The position numbers were made by a program, and so were the translations under genes. This document shows, piece after piece, positions 1 to 8,196 of a DNA stretch of 64,000 bases. The notes below the pieces were generated by a model that made no database searches, was not told the origin of the DNA, and worked only from the letters and a program-made list of their open reading frames with translations. Within the stretch, counting starts at the first letter, position 1; every line of letters begins with the position of its first letter. Source of the stretch: Nocardioides marmoriginsengisoli (lineage in GTDB: Bacteria > Actinomycetota > Actinomycetes > Propionibacteriales > Nocardioidaceae); NCBI RefSeq assembly GCF_003725695.1, contig NZ_RJSE01000007.1:820963-884962 (forward strand). Reading direction: 5' to 3'.

Positions 1-843
1 GTCCAGCTGACCGCGCTGCACGCCGTGCCGGGCGCAGGTCGGGTCGGCGTGGTGCAGGTTGTGCCAGGACTCGCCCATCGACGGGATCGCCAGCCACCAG
101 ACGTTGGCGGACTTGTCGCGGGAGACGAACGGGCGGTCGCCGATGGTGTGGCAGATCGAGTTGATCGACCAGGTCACGTGGTGCAGCAGCGCGACCCGGA
201 CCAGGGAGCCCCAGAAGAACGCGGTCAGCGCGCCCTGCCAGGACCAGGTGATCAGGCCGCCGAGGGCGGCGGGCAGCAGCATCGAGAGCAGCACGAAGGC
301 CCAGAAGTGCCGGGAGATCCGGATCAGGTCGCGGTCCTTGAGCAGGTCCGGGGCGTACTTGCGCTGCACGGTCTGCTCGGAGTCGAAGAGCCACATCATG
401 TGCGCGTGCCAGAAGCCCTTCCAGAGCGCGCGCAGGTTGGTGCCGTACTTCCACGGGCTGTGCGGGTCGCCGTCGCGGTCGGAGAACTTGTGGTGCTTGC
501 GGTGGTCGGCGACCCAGCGCACCAGCGGCCCCTGGACGGCCATCGAGCCGGCGACGGCGAGGGCGTTCTTCACGAACCGATTGGGCTTGAAGGACTTGTG
601 CGTGAAGAGCCGGTGGAAGCCGACCGTGATGCCGTGCCCGGTGAACCAGTACATCGCCCCCATGATCAGCAGGTCCGACCAGCCGAGCCAACCGCCCCAG
701 GCGATCGGGATCGCGGCGAGCAGCGCCAGGAACGGAACGGCGATGAAGATGCCCAGAGCAACCTGTTCGGTCAGCGACTGGGTGTCGCCGCCCATGGTGG
801 CGTGCTGGGTGATCGGCTCGTCCAGGACGGGGGAGGCGGTCAT
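1..843 (-). CDS. Acyl-CoA (stearoyl-type) delta-9 desaturase, 3' part cut by window edge
   Basis: Membrane di-iron fatty acyl-CoA desaturase, inserting a cis double bond into acyl chains using oxygen and a reductase. About 281 residues are present; the C-terminus lies outside the window. The three histidine boxes are all visible: HRLFTH near residues 77-82, HRKHH near 114-118 and HNLHH near 261-265. Hydrophobic stretches at about 30-65 and 180-225 fit the two membrane hairpins of the family. The ATG at 843 is preceded by an AAGGA element. A perfect palindrome at 916-933 lies in its promoter region. DesA3-like by architecture; the electron-donor reductase is not in the window. Confidence 0.93.
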   Translation of the reverse strand, partial: MTASPVLDEPITQHATMGGDTQSLTEQVALGIFIAVPFLALLAAIPIAWGGWLGWSDLLIMGAMYWFTGHGITVGFHRLFTHKSFKPNRFVKNALAVAGSMAVQGPLVRWVADHRKHHKFSDRDGDPHSPWKYGTNLRALWKGFWHAHMMWLFDSEQTVQRKYAPDLLKDRDLIRISRHFWAFVLLSMLLPAALGGLITWSWQGALTAFFWGSLVRVALLHHVTWSINSICHTIGDRPFVSRDKSANVWWLAIPSMGESWHNLHHADPTCARHGVQRGQLD

Positions 844-915
844 CGTTCATCCTTCACGGAGGTGCCCCTACGGGCAGGTCTCCACCGGCATGGAGACGCA
901 GATGCGAAAACCGTA

Positions 916-933
916 ACCTACGGCTGCGTAGGT
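916..933. promoter_or_regulatory. 18-bp palindrome upstream of the desaturase, candidate repressor operator
   Basis: The sequence shows ACCTACG-GCTG-CGTAGGT, a perfect inverted repeat with 7-nt arms. It lies 73 nt upstream of the desaturase start and about 80 nt upstream of the thioesterase gene on the other strand, so it could control either. Short symmetric sites of this shape are typical of TetR-family regulators, and fatty-acid desaturase genes in actinobacteria are commonly regulated this way. The cognate regulator is not adjacent. Assignment is inference. Confidence 0.5.
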
Positions 934-1010
934 CGGGAATCGATGAGGCCTATTGCACATCGGGCCGGGGTCCGTGACGGGGTCCGTTAGCTCGCCGGGA
1001 GAATGGCGCC

Positions 1011-1871
1011 ATGACGCAGAGCACGCCGGCCGCCACGAAGTACGCGCTGTTCCGGGCCGAGGGAGACCTGCTGGTTCCCCAGGACATCGCCCGCAGCCTC
1101 TGGCGCGAGGACCAGATGCACGGGGTCGCCACCAGTGGCGCGCTCGCCCGTGAGCTGGAGCGGGCGGTGGCCGCGGCGGGTCGCGACGACCTGCGGCCGG
1201 CGCGCTACACCGTGGACCTCTTCCGGGCGCCGAGCATGGGTCCGTGCCGCCTGGAGTCGACCGTGGTCCGGGAGGGCTCGCGGCTGATGCTGGTCGACGC
1301 GACCCTCTCCCAGGACGGCGACATCGTGGCCCGGGGGAGCGCGATGTTCCTCAAGGCCACCGAGAACCCGCCCGGCCAGGTCTGGGCGCCCACCGACGAG
1401 CCGACCCCGCCACCGCTGGAGATCGCCCCCGTCTCCGAGGAGCCGCGGGTGCCGATCTTCTTCAGCGACGGCATCGGCTGGTCGCAGAACTTCGCCGAGC
1501 ACCAGAACGGCGGCCGCAAGCAGACCTGGCAGTCGGCGCTGGCGATCGTGGTCGGGGAGAAGCCGACCCCGTTCCAGGGCCTCGCGGGTGCGGCCGACTC
1601 GACCAGCATGGTGGTGAACTGGGGCACCGAGGGCGTGCAGTACATCAACACCGACATCACCCTGGCGATCTCCCGGGTGCCGGTCAGCCAGGAGATCGGG
1701 CTGTCCGCGACCAGCTGGACCTCGCACGACGGCATCTCCACCGGTACGGCGCGGGTCTTCGACCGCCAGGGGCCGATCGGCACCAGCACGGTCACCTCGG
1801 TCTCGAACGCCCGTCGGGCGGTCGACTTCACCCAGCACGACTTCACCGAGGACTCGATCAACGGCGCCTAG
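1011..1871 (+). CDS. TesB-like acyl-CoA thioesterase family protein
   Basis: 286-residue cytoplasmic protein that looks like the double-hotdog thioesterase superfamily (4HBT_3/TesB-like), which hydrolyses acyl-CoA thioesters. Family signs are the N-terminal segment with the YTVDLFRAPSMGP stretch followed by strands ending in GSAMFLKA, and the C-terminal repeat holding DGISTGTARVFD. It lacks a signal peptide. A GGGAG sequence precedes the ATG. It is divergent from the desaturase and convergent with the next gene (2 nt between stops), so a lipid-metabolism role is reasonable, but the substrate is unknown. A second protein of the same broad family lies at 53611-54471. Confidence 0.72.
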   Translation: MTQSTPAATKYALFRAEGDLLVPQDIARSLWREDQMHGVATSGALARELERAVAAAGRDDLRPARYTVDLFRAPSMGPCRLESTVVREGSRLMLVDATLSQDGDIVARGSAMFLKATENPPGQVWAPTDEPTPPPLEIAPVSEEPRVPIFFSDGIGWSQNFAEHQNGGRKQTWQSALAIVVGEKPTPFQGLAGAADSTSMVVNWGTEGVQYINTDITLAISRVPVSQEIGLSATSWTSHDGISTGTARVFDRQGPIGTSTVTSVSNARRAVDFTQHDFTEDSINGA

Positions 1872-1873
1872 GG

Positions 1874-2863
1874 TCAGCGCCGGGTGAGCGCCCGTCGTAC
1901 GGCGTCGGCGGCGCGCTTCCCGGGCCGCCGGTCCACCTGGGCGCGCAGCCGCGCCGAGCGGTCCCGCTCGACCGCGAGCTTCCGGGTGAGGCGGTCGACC
2001 CGCTTGAGCAGCCGCTCGACCCGGGCACGCAGGTGGGCGACGCGCTCCAGCGCCTTGCGTGAGCGCTCCTGCTCCGCGTCGAGCTCCGCCCGGAGCGATG
2101 CGATCTCCGCGTTCAGCGTGGTCGTGGCGGCGAGAGGGGCGCGGATCGAGGTGCGGAACGAGTTGTTGCGCATCGAGTAGTCCCGCGCGATCACGTCCTG
2201 GTCGCTGATCCAGGTGTGCCAGGAGGACTTGTAGTTGTCCAGGTCGAGGGCGAGCACCCGCGGGACGCCGTCGAGCGCGTACCGCATCGAGAGCTGGTCG
2301 CGGCGCGAGTACCGCAGCACGTGGTTGAGCCAGGTCTGCATCGCGTCCCGGATCGACGGGGTCCAGCGCCGGGCGATGAACGCGCCCCAGTACGGACGCA
2401 GGTCGAGTACGTGCTGCTTGGACTCGGCGTAGTGGATCAGCTGCTCGTAGATCCGGGCCGGGTCGTCGAGGCCGGCGCGGGTCACCTCGTCGAACTCGGC
2501 GACCACCGTCTCCCGGTAGCTGTGGTGGATCACCGCGAGGTCGGCGTCCGCCAGCACCTCGTCCAGGATGACGGCGGGATCCTCGCTGAGCACGATCCGG
2601 TTGTCGATCCACAGCGTCTCGTCGTACTCGTCGAGCGGGTGCCCGCCTCCCATGATCTTGAGGAAGCGGCTGGAGCGGGAGGCGTCCCTCAGGAAGGCGG
2701 GTTCGATCAGGCGCACCTGCCAGGTGTTGCTGGTCAGGTCGGGGTCGTCGGTGAGGCAGATGAACGGCACGTCGGAGGTGATGGCGGCGGGCTGCTCCAG
2801 CAGCCGTTCGTAGCTGCCGATCAGCGCGGTGTACACCGCCCGCTTCGGCGGGTGGTCTGTCAT
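1874..2863 (-). CDS. Glycosyltransferase-like protein (DUF616/TOD1-MUCI70 type) with C-terminal coiled coil
   Basis: 329 residues from the ATG at 2863, which has a GAGGAG ribosome site; an in-frame start 54 nt upstream lacks one. The N-terminus (RAVYTALIGSYERL, then FICLTDDPDL) and the central DEYDETLWIDNRIVL segment with an aspartate-rich core resemble DUF616 glycosyltransferase-like proteins, thought to use nucleotide sugars. From about residue 255 onward the sequence is highly charged with heptad-like leucines, predicting a coiled coil, and ends in a basic tail. It is divergent from a sugar-nucleotide epimerase gene, consistent with glycan assembly. The exact reaction is unknown. Confidence 0.6.
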   Translation of the reverse strand: MTDHPPKRAVYTALIGSYERLLEQPAAITSDVPFICLTDDPDLTSNTWQVRLIEPAFLRDASRSSRFLKIMGGGHPLDEYDETLWIDNRIVLSEDPAVILDEVLADADLAVIHHSYRETVVAEFDEVTRAGLDDPARIYEQLIHYAESKQHVLDLRPYWGAFIARRWTPSIRDAMQTWLNHVLRYSRRDQLSMRYALDGVPRVLALDLDNYKSSWHTWISDQDVIARDYSMRNNSFRTSIRAPLAATTTLNAEIASLRAELDAEQERSRKALERVAHLRARVERLLKRVDRLTRKLAVERDRSARLRAQVDRRPGKRAADAVRRALTRR

Positions 2864-2957
2864 CGGTTCTCCTCGAAAATCTGGTGGGGCCAAGGCTCGC
2901 ACAAGCGCTGCCCCCACCTCCCGGAATCGCTAGAGTTCGCCCGGAGGGGGTGCGTTC

Positions 2958-3932
2958 ATGGGCGTGGCACTGGTGACCGGGGTGGCCGGTTTCGTGGGTT
3001 CGGCGGTGGCGCGCGCGTACCTCGACGCCGGGCTGGACGTGCTGGGAGTCGACGCGATGAGGGCGACCTACTCGCCCGACCTCAAGCGCGACAACCTTCG
3101 CAGCCTGCTCCGAGATCCCCGATTCACCTTCCACGAGCGCGACCTGGTCCGGGATTCGGTCGCCGATCTCGTCGCCGGCGTCGACGCGGTCTCCCACCAG
3201 GCCGGCCGCGCGGGTCTGCGGGACTCCTGGCGAGGCGACTTCGGCTCCTACCTCGACGACAACGTCGCGGCCACCAAGAACCTGCTCGACGCGGTCGCCG
3301 GCGAGCCGCGGATCCGGCGGGTGGTGGTCGCGTCCTCGTCGTCGGTCTACGGCGACGCGGCGTCGTACCCGACCCGGGAGGACGCGCTGCCGACCCCGTT
3401 GAGCCCGTACGGCGTGAGCAAGCTGGCGGCCGAGCGGCTCGCCGTCGCCTACGCGTCGGCGCACGGGGTGCCGGTGGTGTGCCTGCGCTACTTCACCGTC
3501 TTCGGTCCCGGTCAGCGACCCGACATGGCGTTCCACCGGATGATCGCCGCCGCCACCGGCGGCCCGGCCTTCCCGCTCCTCGGCACCGGTGAGCAGGTCC
3601 GCGACTTCACCTACGTCGGCGACGTGGCGGAAGCGAACCTCGCCGCCCTTGCCGCGGACCCGGAGCCCGGCACGGTGCTGAACATCGCCGGCGGGGTGCA
3701 GGCGAGCGTGCTGGAGGCGCTCGACGTCGTCGCCGAGCTGGCCGGGTCCCCGGTGCGGCTGAAGCGCCGGCCGGCCGCGACGGGCGAGGCGCGCCGTACG
3801 TCCGGCGCCACCGACGCGGCGCGGGCGCTGCTCGGTTGGGAACCGCGCACGAGTCTGCGCGCCGGTCTCGAGGCGCAGTACGCCGCGCACGTGGATCAGG
3901 TCGCGCGCCTCGGTGGGTCGGTTGAGTCGTAG
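2958..3932 (+). CDS. NAD-dependent epimerase/dehydratase (extended SDR, nucleotide-sugar type)
   Basis: 324-residue Rossmann enzyme. It opens with the nucleotide-binding glycine motif GVAGFVG at about residues 8-14, has the catalytic serine region VASSSSVYG and the YxxxK pair within SPYGVSK. The downstream RDFTYVGDVAEAN segment is typical of UDP-glucose/UDP-glucuronate 4-epimerases. It would act on a nucleotide sugar in the cytoplasm for cell-surface polysaccharide. A GGAGGGGG ribosome site precedes the ATG. It sits divergent from the glycosyltransferase-like gene. Which sugar it acts on cannot be told from sequence. Confidence 0.85.
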   Translation: MGVALVTGVAGFVGSAVARAYLDAGLDVLGVDAMRATYSPDLKRDNLRSLLRDPRFTFHERDLVRDSVADLVAGVDAVSHQAGRAGLRDSWRGDFGSYLDDNVAATKNLLDAVAGEPRIRRVVVASSSSVYGDAASYPTREDALPTPLSPYGVSKLAAERLAVAYASAHGVPVVCLRYFTVFGPGQRPDMAFHRMIAAATGGPAFPLLGTGEQVRDFTYVGDVAEANLAALAADPEPGTVLNIAGGVQASVLEALDVVAELAGSPVRLKRRPAATGEARRTSGATDAARALLGWEPRTSLRAGLEAQYAAHVDQVARLGGSVES

Positions 3933-4006
3933 CCGCCCCAGAATGTGCGCCGCCCCGCAGGCGGGCGCTGTCGGCGGACCAACTCCCGATAGCCTGTGCC
4001 CTACAT

Positions 4007-4085
4007 TCCCCGGTTGGTCTGCCGGCAGGGCCCGCCTGACTTTGAATCAGGACTAGCGACGTAGGTTCGACTCCTACCCGGGGAG
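4007..4085 (+). tRNA. tRNA-Gln, anticodon TTG
   Basis: Cloverleaf read directly: acceptor TCCCCGG (4007-4013) pairs with CCGGGGA (4078-4084); anticodon stem CCTGA/TCAGG encloses loop CTTTGAA with anticodon TTG at 4042-4044; T stem GTAGG/CCTAC encloses TTCGACT. The discriminator base is G at 4085, followed by CA but not by an encoded CCA. The D arm pairs weakly and the region between the anticodon and T stems is about 9 nt, longer than the usual 5. A tRNA-Gln just upstream of glmU is the arrangement I recall for other actinobacteria. Confidence 0.82.
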
Positions 4086-4122
4086 CAAAGCGCCCGCTCC
4101 GCTCCTGTGCCAGGATCCTGCG

Positions 4123-4572
4123 GTGGCAACCATCGTGGAGCAGAGCGTCGAGATCGCGGCACCGGTCGACGAGGTGTTCGCCTACGTCGACGACTTCAGC
4201 ACCACCCGGGACTGGATGTACGGGCTGCACAAGATCGAGCCGGTCACCGAGCAGCTCCGCGGCGTCGGGGCCGAGTACGACGGGGTGATGAAGGTCGGCG
4301 TCTCGCTGACCTCGCGGATCAGGTGCACCGGCTGGGAGCTGGACCGGCTGATCGAGCTCACCTCCGTCAAGGGGATCCGCAACACCCAGCGATGGACCTT
4401 CTCCGCCCTCGACGGCGACCGGACCCGCGTCGACGCCTGGATCTCCTACACCCTCCCCGGCGGGCCGGCCGGCGCCGCGATGGCCGCGGCGATGAAGCCG
4501 TTCGTCGGGATCGCGATCAAGCACACCAGCGAGACCCTGGTGCGGATGGTCGAGAGTCGGCGCGGAGCCTGA
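4123..4572 (+). CDS. SRPBCC family (polyketide cyclase/dehydrase-like) protein
   Basis: 149-residue soluble protein starting at GTG. The opening VEQSVEIAAPVDEVFAYVDDF followed by a tryptophan-containing turn is the classic start of SRPBCC/START-like lipid-binding proteins; the central strands and the long C-terminal helix holding MKPFVGIAIKHTSETL complete the helix-grip fold. These bind hydrophobic ligands, and the role is rarely predictable. It follows the tRNA directly and is convergent with the next gene with 3 nt between stops. Confidence 0.72.
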   Translation: MATIVEQSVEIAAPVDEVFAYVDDFSTTRDWMYGLHKIEPVTEQLRGVGAEYDGVMKVGVSLTSRIRCTGWELDRLIELTSVKGIRNTQRWTFSALDGDRTRVDAWISYTLPGGPAGAAMAAAMKPFVGIAIKHTSETLVRMVESRRGA

Positions 4573-4575
4573 CCG

Positions 4576-5592
4576 CTACGCCAGGATCGCGGCGACCTCG
4601 GGCGAGCTGAAGAACGGCTCCAGCCGCGCCCGCAGCAGCGGCTCGAGCTCGCCCGCCTCGTGCGCGGCCCCGATGATCCGCGGGACCAGCACCTGCGCGT
4701 GCCCGACCAAGTCGTCCCGGGTGAGGCCCAGCTCCTCGACCAGGGTCGTCGCGGTGCTGTCGCCGTACACCGAGAAGAAGCCGTCGATGAGCGCATCCAC
4801 GAGTGCCAGCACCGGCTCGGTCGGGGCACCGGCGATCACGATGTCCTGGAGCAGGCCGGCGACCCGCCGGGCGTCCTCCCGGTCGCCGAGCTGGTCGAGC
4901 CGGACGACGGGCTTGTCGGCGTACAGGTCGAAGACCTCCAGCACGGCGTCGCGCGCGGTCGGGTCCTTCAGGGTGTCGATGACGACCTTGTTGAGGCGCC
5001 GCATCGCGAACGCGGCGCCCTTGCCGGCCGTGTCGCCGAGCACCTGCTGGAGCTGCTTGTCGGCGGCGCCGACCACCTTGCCGGCGGCGCTGGTGCCGAA
5101 GGAGACCAGCGAGCCGAGGCCGGGGATCTTGTCCGCCATCGCCTGGTTCGCCTGGACCATGTCGCCGACGATCCGGCCGACGAACCGCGAGGCCAGCGTC
5201 GCCACCAGCGGGCTCGCGGTCAGCTCGTCGAGGAACCGTTCCGCCAGGTCGGTCATCCCGAGGGCTTCGTCGACCAGGCTCTCGACGTTCTCGCGGTCGA
5301 TCAGGTCGGCCAGCGCGAACGACTCGGTCGGCCCGTCGTACGCGACGTCGGCCGCGGTCGCGACCAGGGTGCTGGCGGCGGTGCTGGGCGGCACCGCGGT
5401 CACGATCAGCCGGGCCAGCTGCTTGACCTCGCCGGCGTCGACCAGCTCGCCGACGGTGGCCCTGGAGCCGATCGCCAGCAGGGCGTCGACGTCGCGGGCG
5501 ATCGCGTCCGGAAGGCCGGGACCCGTCAGCTGGCCGAGCAGCCAGCCCACCTGAGCGTCGAGGAGGCGATCGGCCAAGGAGTCAGCGGGCAT
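4576..5592 (-). CDS. Conserved-looking hypothetical protein, helical, 338 aa
   Basis: I do not recognise a family. The protein is soluble-looking, without signal peptide, acidic and dominated by predicted helices with repeated LVD/LLD-type turns; a central segment (about residues 160-190, with GSLVSFGTSAAGKVVGAADK) is glycine/serine rich. The ATG at 5592 lies 6 nt after a TAGGAT -10 box on the minus strand, so the mRNA is probably leaderless, which supports this start. It is divergent from glmU with overlapping promoter space (glmU has its own TAGGGT box at about 5620). Codon use matches its neighbours, so it is likely a real resident gene. Confidence 0.7.
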   Translation of the reverse strand: MPADSLADRLLDAQVGWLLGQLTGPGLPDAIARDVDALLAIGSRATVGELVDAGEVKQLARLIVTAVPPSTAASTLVATAADVAYDGPTESFALADLIDRENVESLVDEALGMTDLAERFLDELTASPLVATLASRFVGRIVGDMVQANQAMADKIPGLGSLVSFGTSAAGKVVGAADKQLQQVLGDTAGKGAAFAMRRLNKVVIDTLKDPTARDAVLEVFDLYADKPVVRLDQLGDREDARRVAGLLQDIVIAGAPTEPVLALVDALIDGFFSVYGDSTATTLVEELGLTRDDLVGHAQVLVPRIIGAAHEAGELEPLLRARLEPFFSSPEVAAILA

Positions 5593-5659
5593 GGACGAAT
5601 CCTAGGCAGTGCCGGGCGGATAGGGTTGTGGGACCGATCCACCGACCCTGGAGGACACC

Positions 5660-7105
5660 TTGTCGCAGGACCTGACGATCATCGTCCTCGCCGCTGGTGG
5701 CGGCACCCGGATGAAGTCGAAGACGATGAAGGTGCTGCACCCGATCGCGGGACGCAGCATGATCGGGCACGTCCTGCACGCGGCCGTCACGCTGGAGCCG
5801 ACCCGGATCGTCGCGGTCGTCGGCAACCAGCGCGAGCAGGTGGCGCCGCACATCGAGGCGCTCGTCCCCGGGGTCGTGCTCGCCGTCCAGGAGGCGCAGG
5901 ACGGGACCGGTCACGCCGTCCGGATGGCCTGGGAGGCGCTGCCCGCGGAGGCCCGGACCGGCACCGTGATCGTCGCGTACGGCGACACCCCCTTGCTGCA
6001 GGGCGAGAGCCTGCGGGCGTTCGCGGACTTCCACCGGTCCTCGGCCGACGCGATGAGCATCCTGACCGGCGTGGTCGGCAACCCGACCGGGTACGGCCGG
6101 ATCCTCCGCGACGCCGACGGCGGGGTGCAGGCGATCGTCGAGCAGAAGGACACCTCCGACGAGCAGGCCGCGATCCGCGAGATCAACAGCGGCATCCTCG
6201 CCTTCGACGCCGACTTCCTGGACGCCGCACTGCCCCGGATCGGCAACGAGAACGCCAACGGCGAGTACTACCTGACCGACACCGTGCACCTGGCCCGGGA
6301 GGACGGGCGCACCGTCGGCGCCTTCGAGCTCGACGACGTGATGCAGACCGAGGGCGCCAACGACCGGGCCCAGCTGGCCGCGCTCGCCGCGGAGATGAAC
6401 CAGCGGATCCTGGACGCCTGGATGCGCGCCGGCGTCACGATCGTCGACCCGACCAGCACCTGGATCGACGTCGACGTGAAGCTGGCCGCCGACGTCACCC
6501 TGCTCCCCGGGGTGCAGCTGCTCGGTGCCACCGTCGTCGCCGAGGACGCGGTGATCGGGCCGGACAGCACCTTGAAGGACGTCGAGGTCGGCGCCGGGGC
6601 CCGCGTCGTCCGGACCCACGGCGAGCTGGCGGTGATCGGCGCCGGCGCGAACGTCGGCCCGTTCTCCTACCTGCGACCCGGGACCGAGCTCGGCGCCGGC
6701 GGCAAGATCGGCGCGTTCGTGGAGACCAAGAACGCCCAGATCGGCGACGGCGCCAAGGTGCCGCACCTCTCGTACGTCGGGGACGCCACCATCGGCGAGG
6801 GCGCGAACATCGGCGCCGGCACGATCTTCGCCAACTACGACGGCGTCGAGAAGCACCGCACCGTGATCGGGGCGCACGCCAAGACCGCCAGCAACAACAC
6901 CTTCGTCGCTCCGGTGACCGTCGGCGACGGCGCGTCCACCGGGGCCGGCAGCGTGATCCGCCGCGACGTACCCCCGGGATCGCTGGCCGTGACCAGCGGA
7001 CCGCAGCGGCACTTCGACGAGTGGGCCCAGCGCAAGCGCGCCGGCACCGCCCAGGCGAAGGCCGCCGCCGACGCGGCCCGGCGCGCGCCCGCCGACCCCG
7101 AGTAG
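5660..7105 (+). CDS. glmU: Bifunctional UDP-GlcNAc pyrophosphorylase / glucosamine-1-P acetyltransferase
   Basis: Makes UDP-N-acetylglucosamine for peptidoglycan and mycothiol. The 481-residue length is typical of actinobacterial GlmU. The N-terminal uridyltransferase half starts with IVLAAGGGTRMKS and K (about residues 8-25); QDGTGHAV and YGDTPLL follow. The C-terminal half from about residue 255 shows left-handed beta-helix hexapeptides (VIGPDS, IGDGAKVPH, IGAGTIFANYDG). The start is TTG at 5660 with GGAGG 8 nt upstream. The gene follows a TAGGGT -10 element and leads into prs, a conserved pairing. Confidence 0.97.
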   Translation: MSQDLTIIVLAAGGGTRMKSKTMKVLHPIAGRSMIGHVLHAAVTLEPTRIVAVVGNQREQVAPHIEALVPGVVLAVQEAQDGTGHAVRMAWEALPAEARTGTVIVAYGDTPLLQGESLRAFADFHRSSADAMSILTGVVGNPTGYGRILRDADGGVQAIVEQKDTSDEQAAIREINSGILAFDADFLDAALPRIGNENANGEYYLTDTVHLAREDGRTVGAFELDDVMQTEGANDRAQLAALAAEMNQRILDAWMRAGVTIVDPTSTWIDVDVKLAADVTLLPGVQLLGATVVAEDAVIGPDSTLKDVEVGAGARVVRTHGELAVIGAGANVGPFSYLRPGTELGAGGKIGAFVETKNAQIGDGAKVPHLSYVGDATIGEGANIGAGTIFANYDGVEKHRTVIGAHAKTASNNTFVAPVTVGDGASTGAGSVIRRDVPPGSLAVTSGPQRHFDEWAQRKRAGTAQAKAAADAARRAPADPE

Positions 7106-7215
7106 CGTCCAGATGCTGGCACGACCCCGACTCGGTGTTGGGCGACGTCGTGTCGGTGGGTGACAATCTGACAGACGAACGTTGAACGCCGAGGGTCCGC
7201 GAGGAGTTAGCCAGC

Positions 7216-8196
7216 GTGAGCGGAATGAAGAAAGCCACCGAGAAGAACCTGATGGTCTTCAGCGGACGGGCGCACCCCGATCTCGCGACTGAGGTGGCCG
7301 AGGCCCTCGGCACCCCGCTGGTCCCGACGTCGGCGTACGAGTTCGCCAACTCGGAGATCTACGTCCGCTACGAGGAGTCCGTGCGCGGGTGCGACGCCTT
7401 CGTGATCCAGAGCCACACCGCCCCGGTGAACGAGTGGATCATGGAGCACCTGATCATGGTGGACGCGCTCAAGCGTGCCTCGGCCAAGCGGATCACCGTG
7501 GTGATGCCGTTCTGGGGCTACAGCCGCCAGGACAAGAAGCACCGCGGCCGCGAGCCGATCTCGGCTCGCCTGATGGCCGACCTGTTCAAGACCGCGGGCG
7601 CCGACCGGATCATCACGGTCGACCTGCACGCCGACCAGCTCCAGGGCTTCTTCGACGGCCCGGTCGACCACCTGATGGCGCTGCCGATCCTGGCCGACTA
7701 CATCAAGGAGAAGTACGGCGACCAGGAGCTCGCCGTGGTGTCGCCGGACGCCGGCCGGATCAAGGTCGCCGAGCGCTGGTCCGAGCGCCTGGGCGGCGTG
7801 CCGCTGGCCTTCATCCACAAGACCCGGGACATCACCCGGCCGAACGAGACCGTCGCGAACCGGGTCGTCGGTGACATCACCGGCAAGATGTGCGTCCTCA
7901 CCGACGACATCATCGACACCGGCGGCACCATCGTGAAGGCCGCCGAAGCCCTCATGAAGGACGGCGCTGCCGGGGTGATCATCGCCGCGACGCACGCGAT
8001 CCTCTCCGACCCCGCCGTCGACCGCCTGAAGAACTCCTCGGCGGTCGAGGTCGTGGTGACCAACACGCTGCCGCTCTCCGCGGACTGCGAGTTCGACAAG
8101 CTGACCTGCCTCTCGATCGCCCCGCTGCTCTCGCGGGCGATCAAGGAGGTCTTCGAGGACGGCTCGGTCACCTCGATGTTCGACGGTCACGCCTGA
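7216..8196 (+). CDS. prs: Ribose-phosphate pyrophosphokinase (PRPP synthetase)
   Basis: Makes PRPP from ribose 5-phosphate and ATP for nucleotide, histidine and tryptophan synthesis. 326 residues, normal length for class I. Visible signatures are FANSEIYVRYEESVRG near the N-terminus, the flexible-loop and Mg site segment ITVDLHADQLQGFF, and the PRPP motif VLTDDIIDTGGTI near residue 230. The GTG start at 7216 has a GAGGAG site. It lies 110 nt after glmU. Its TGA stop directly abuts the stop of the convergent gene, forming TGATCA at 8194-8199. Confidence 0.97.
   Translation: MSGMKKATEKNLMVFSGRAHPDLATEVAEALGTPLVPTSAYEFANSEIYVRYEESVRGCDAFVIQSHTAPVNEWIMEHLIMVDALKRASAKRITVVMPFWGYSRQDKKHRGREPISARLMADLFKTAGADRIITVDLHADQLQGFFDGPVDHLMALPILADYIKEKYGDQELAVVSPDAGRIKVAERWSERLGGVPLAFIHKTRDITRPNETVANRVVGDITGKMCVLTDDIIDTGGTIVKAAEALMKDGAAGVIIAATHAILSDPAVDRLKNSSAVEVVVTNTLPLSADCEFDKLTCLSIAPLLSRAIKEVFEDGSVTSMFDGHA

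Noticed and set aside
987-3890. A 967-aa open frame on the minus strand across the thioesterase, glycosyltransferase-like and epimerase genes
   Set aside because: It is a high-GC shadow: arginine/alanine/glycine-rich with no family motifs, while the genes on the other frames have clear domains and ribosome sites.
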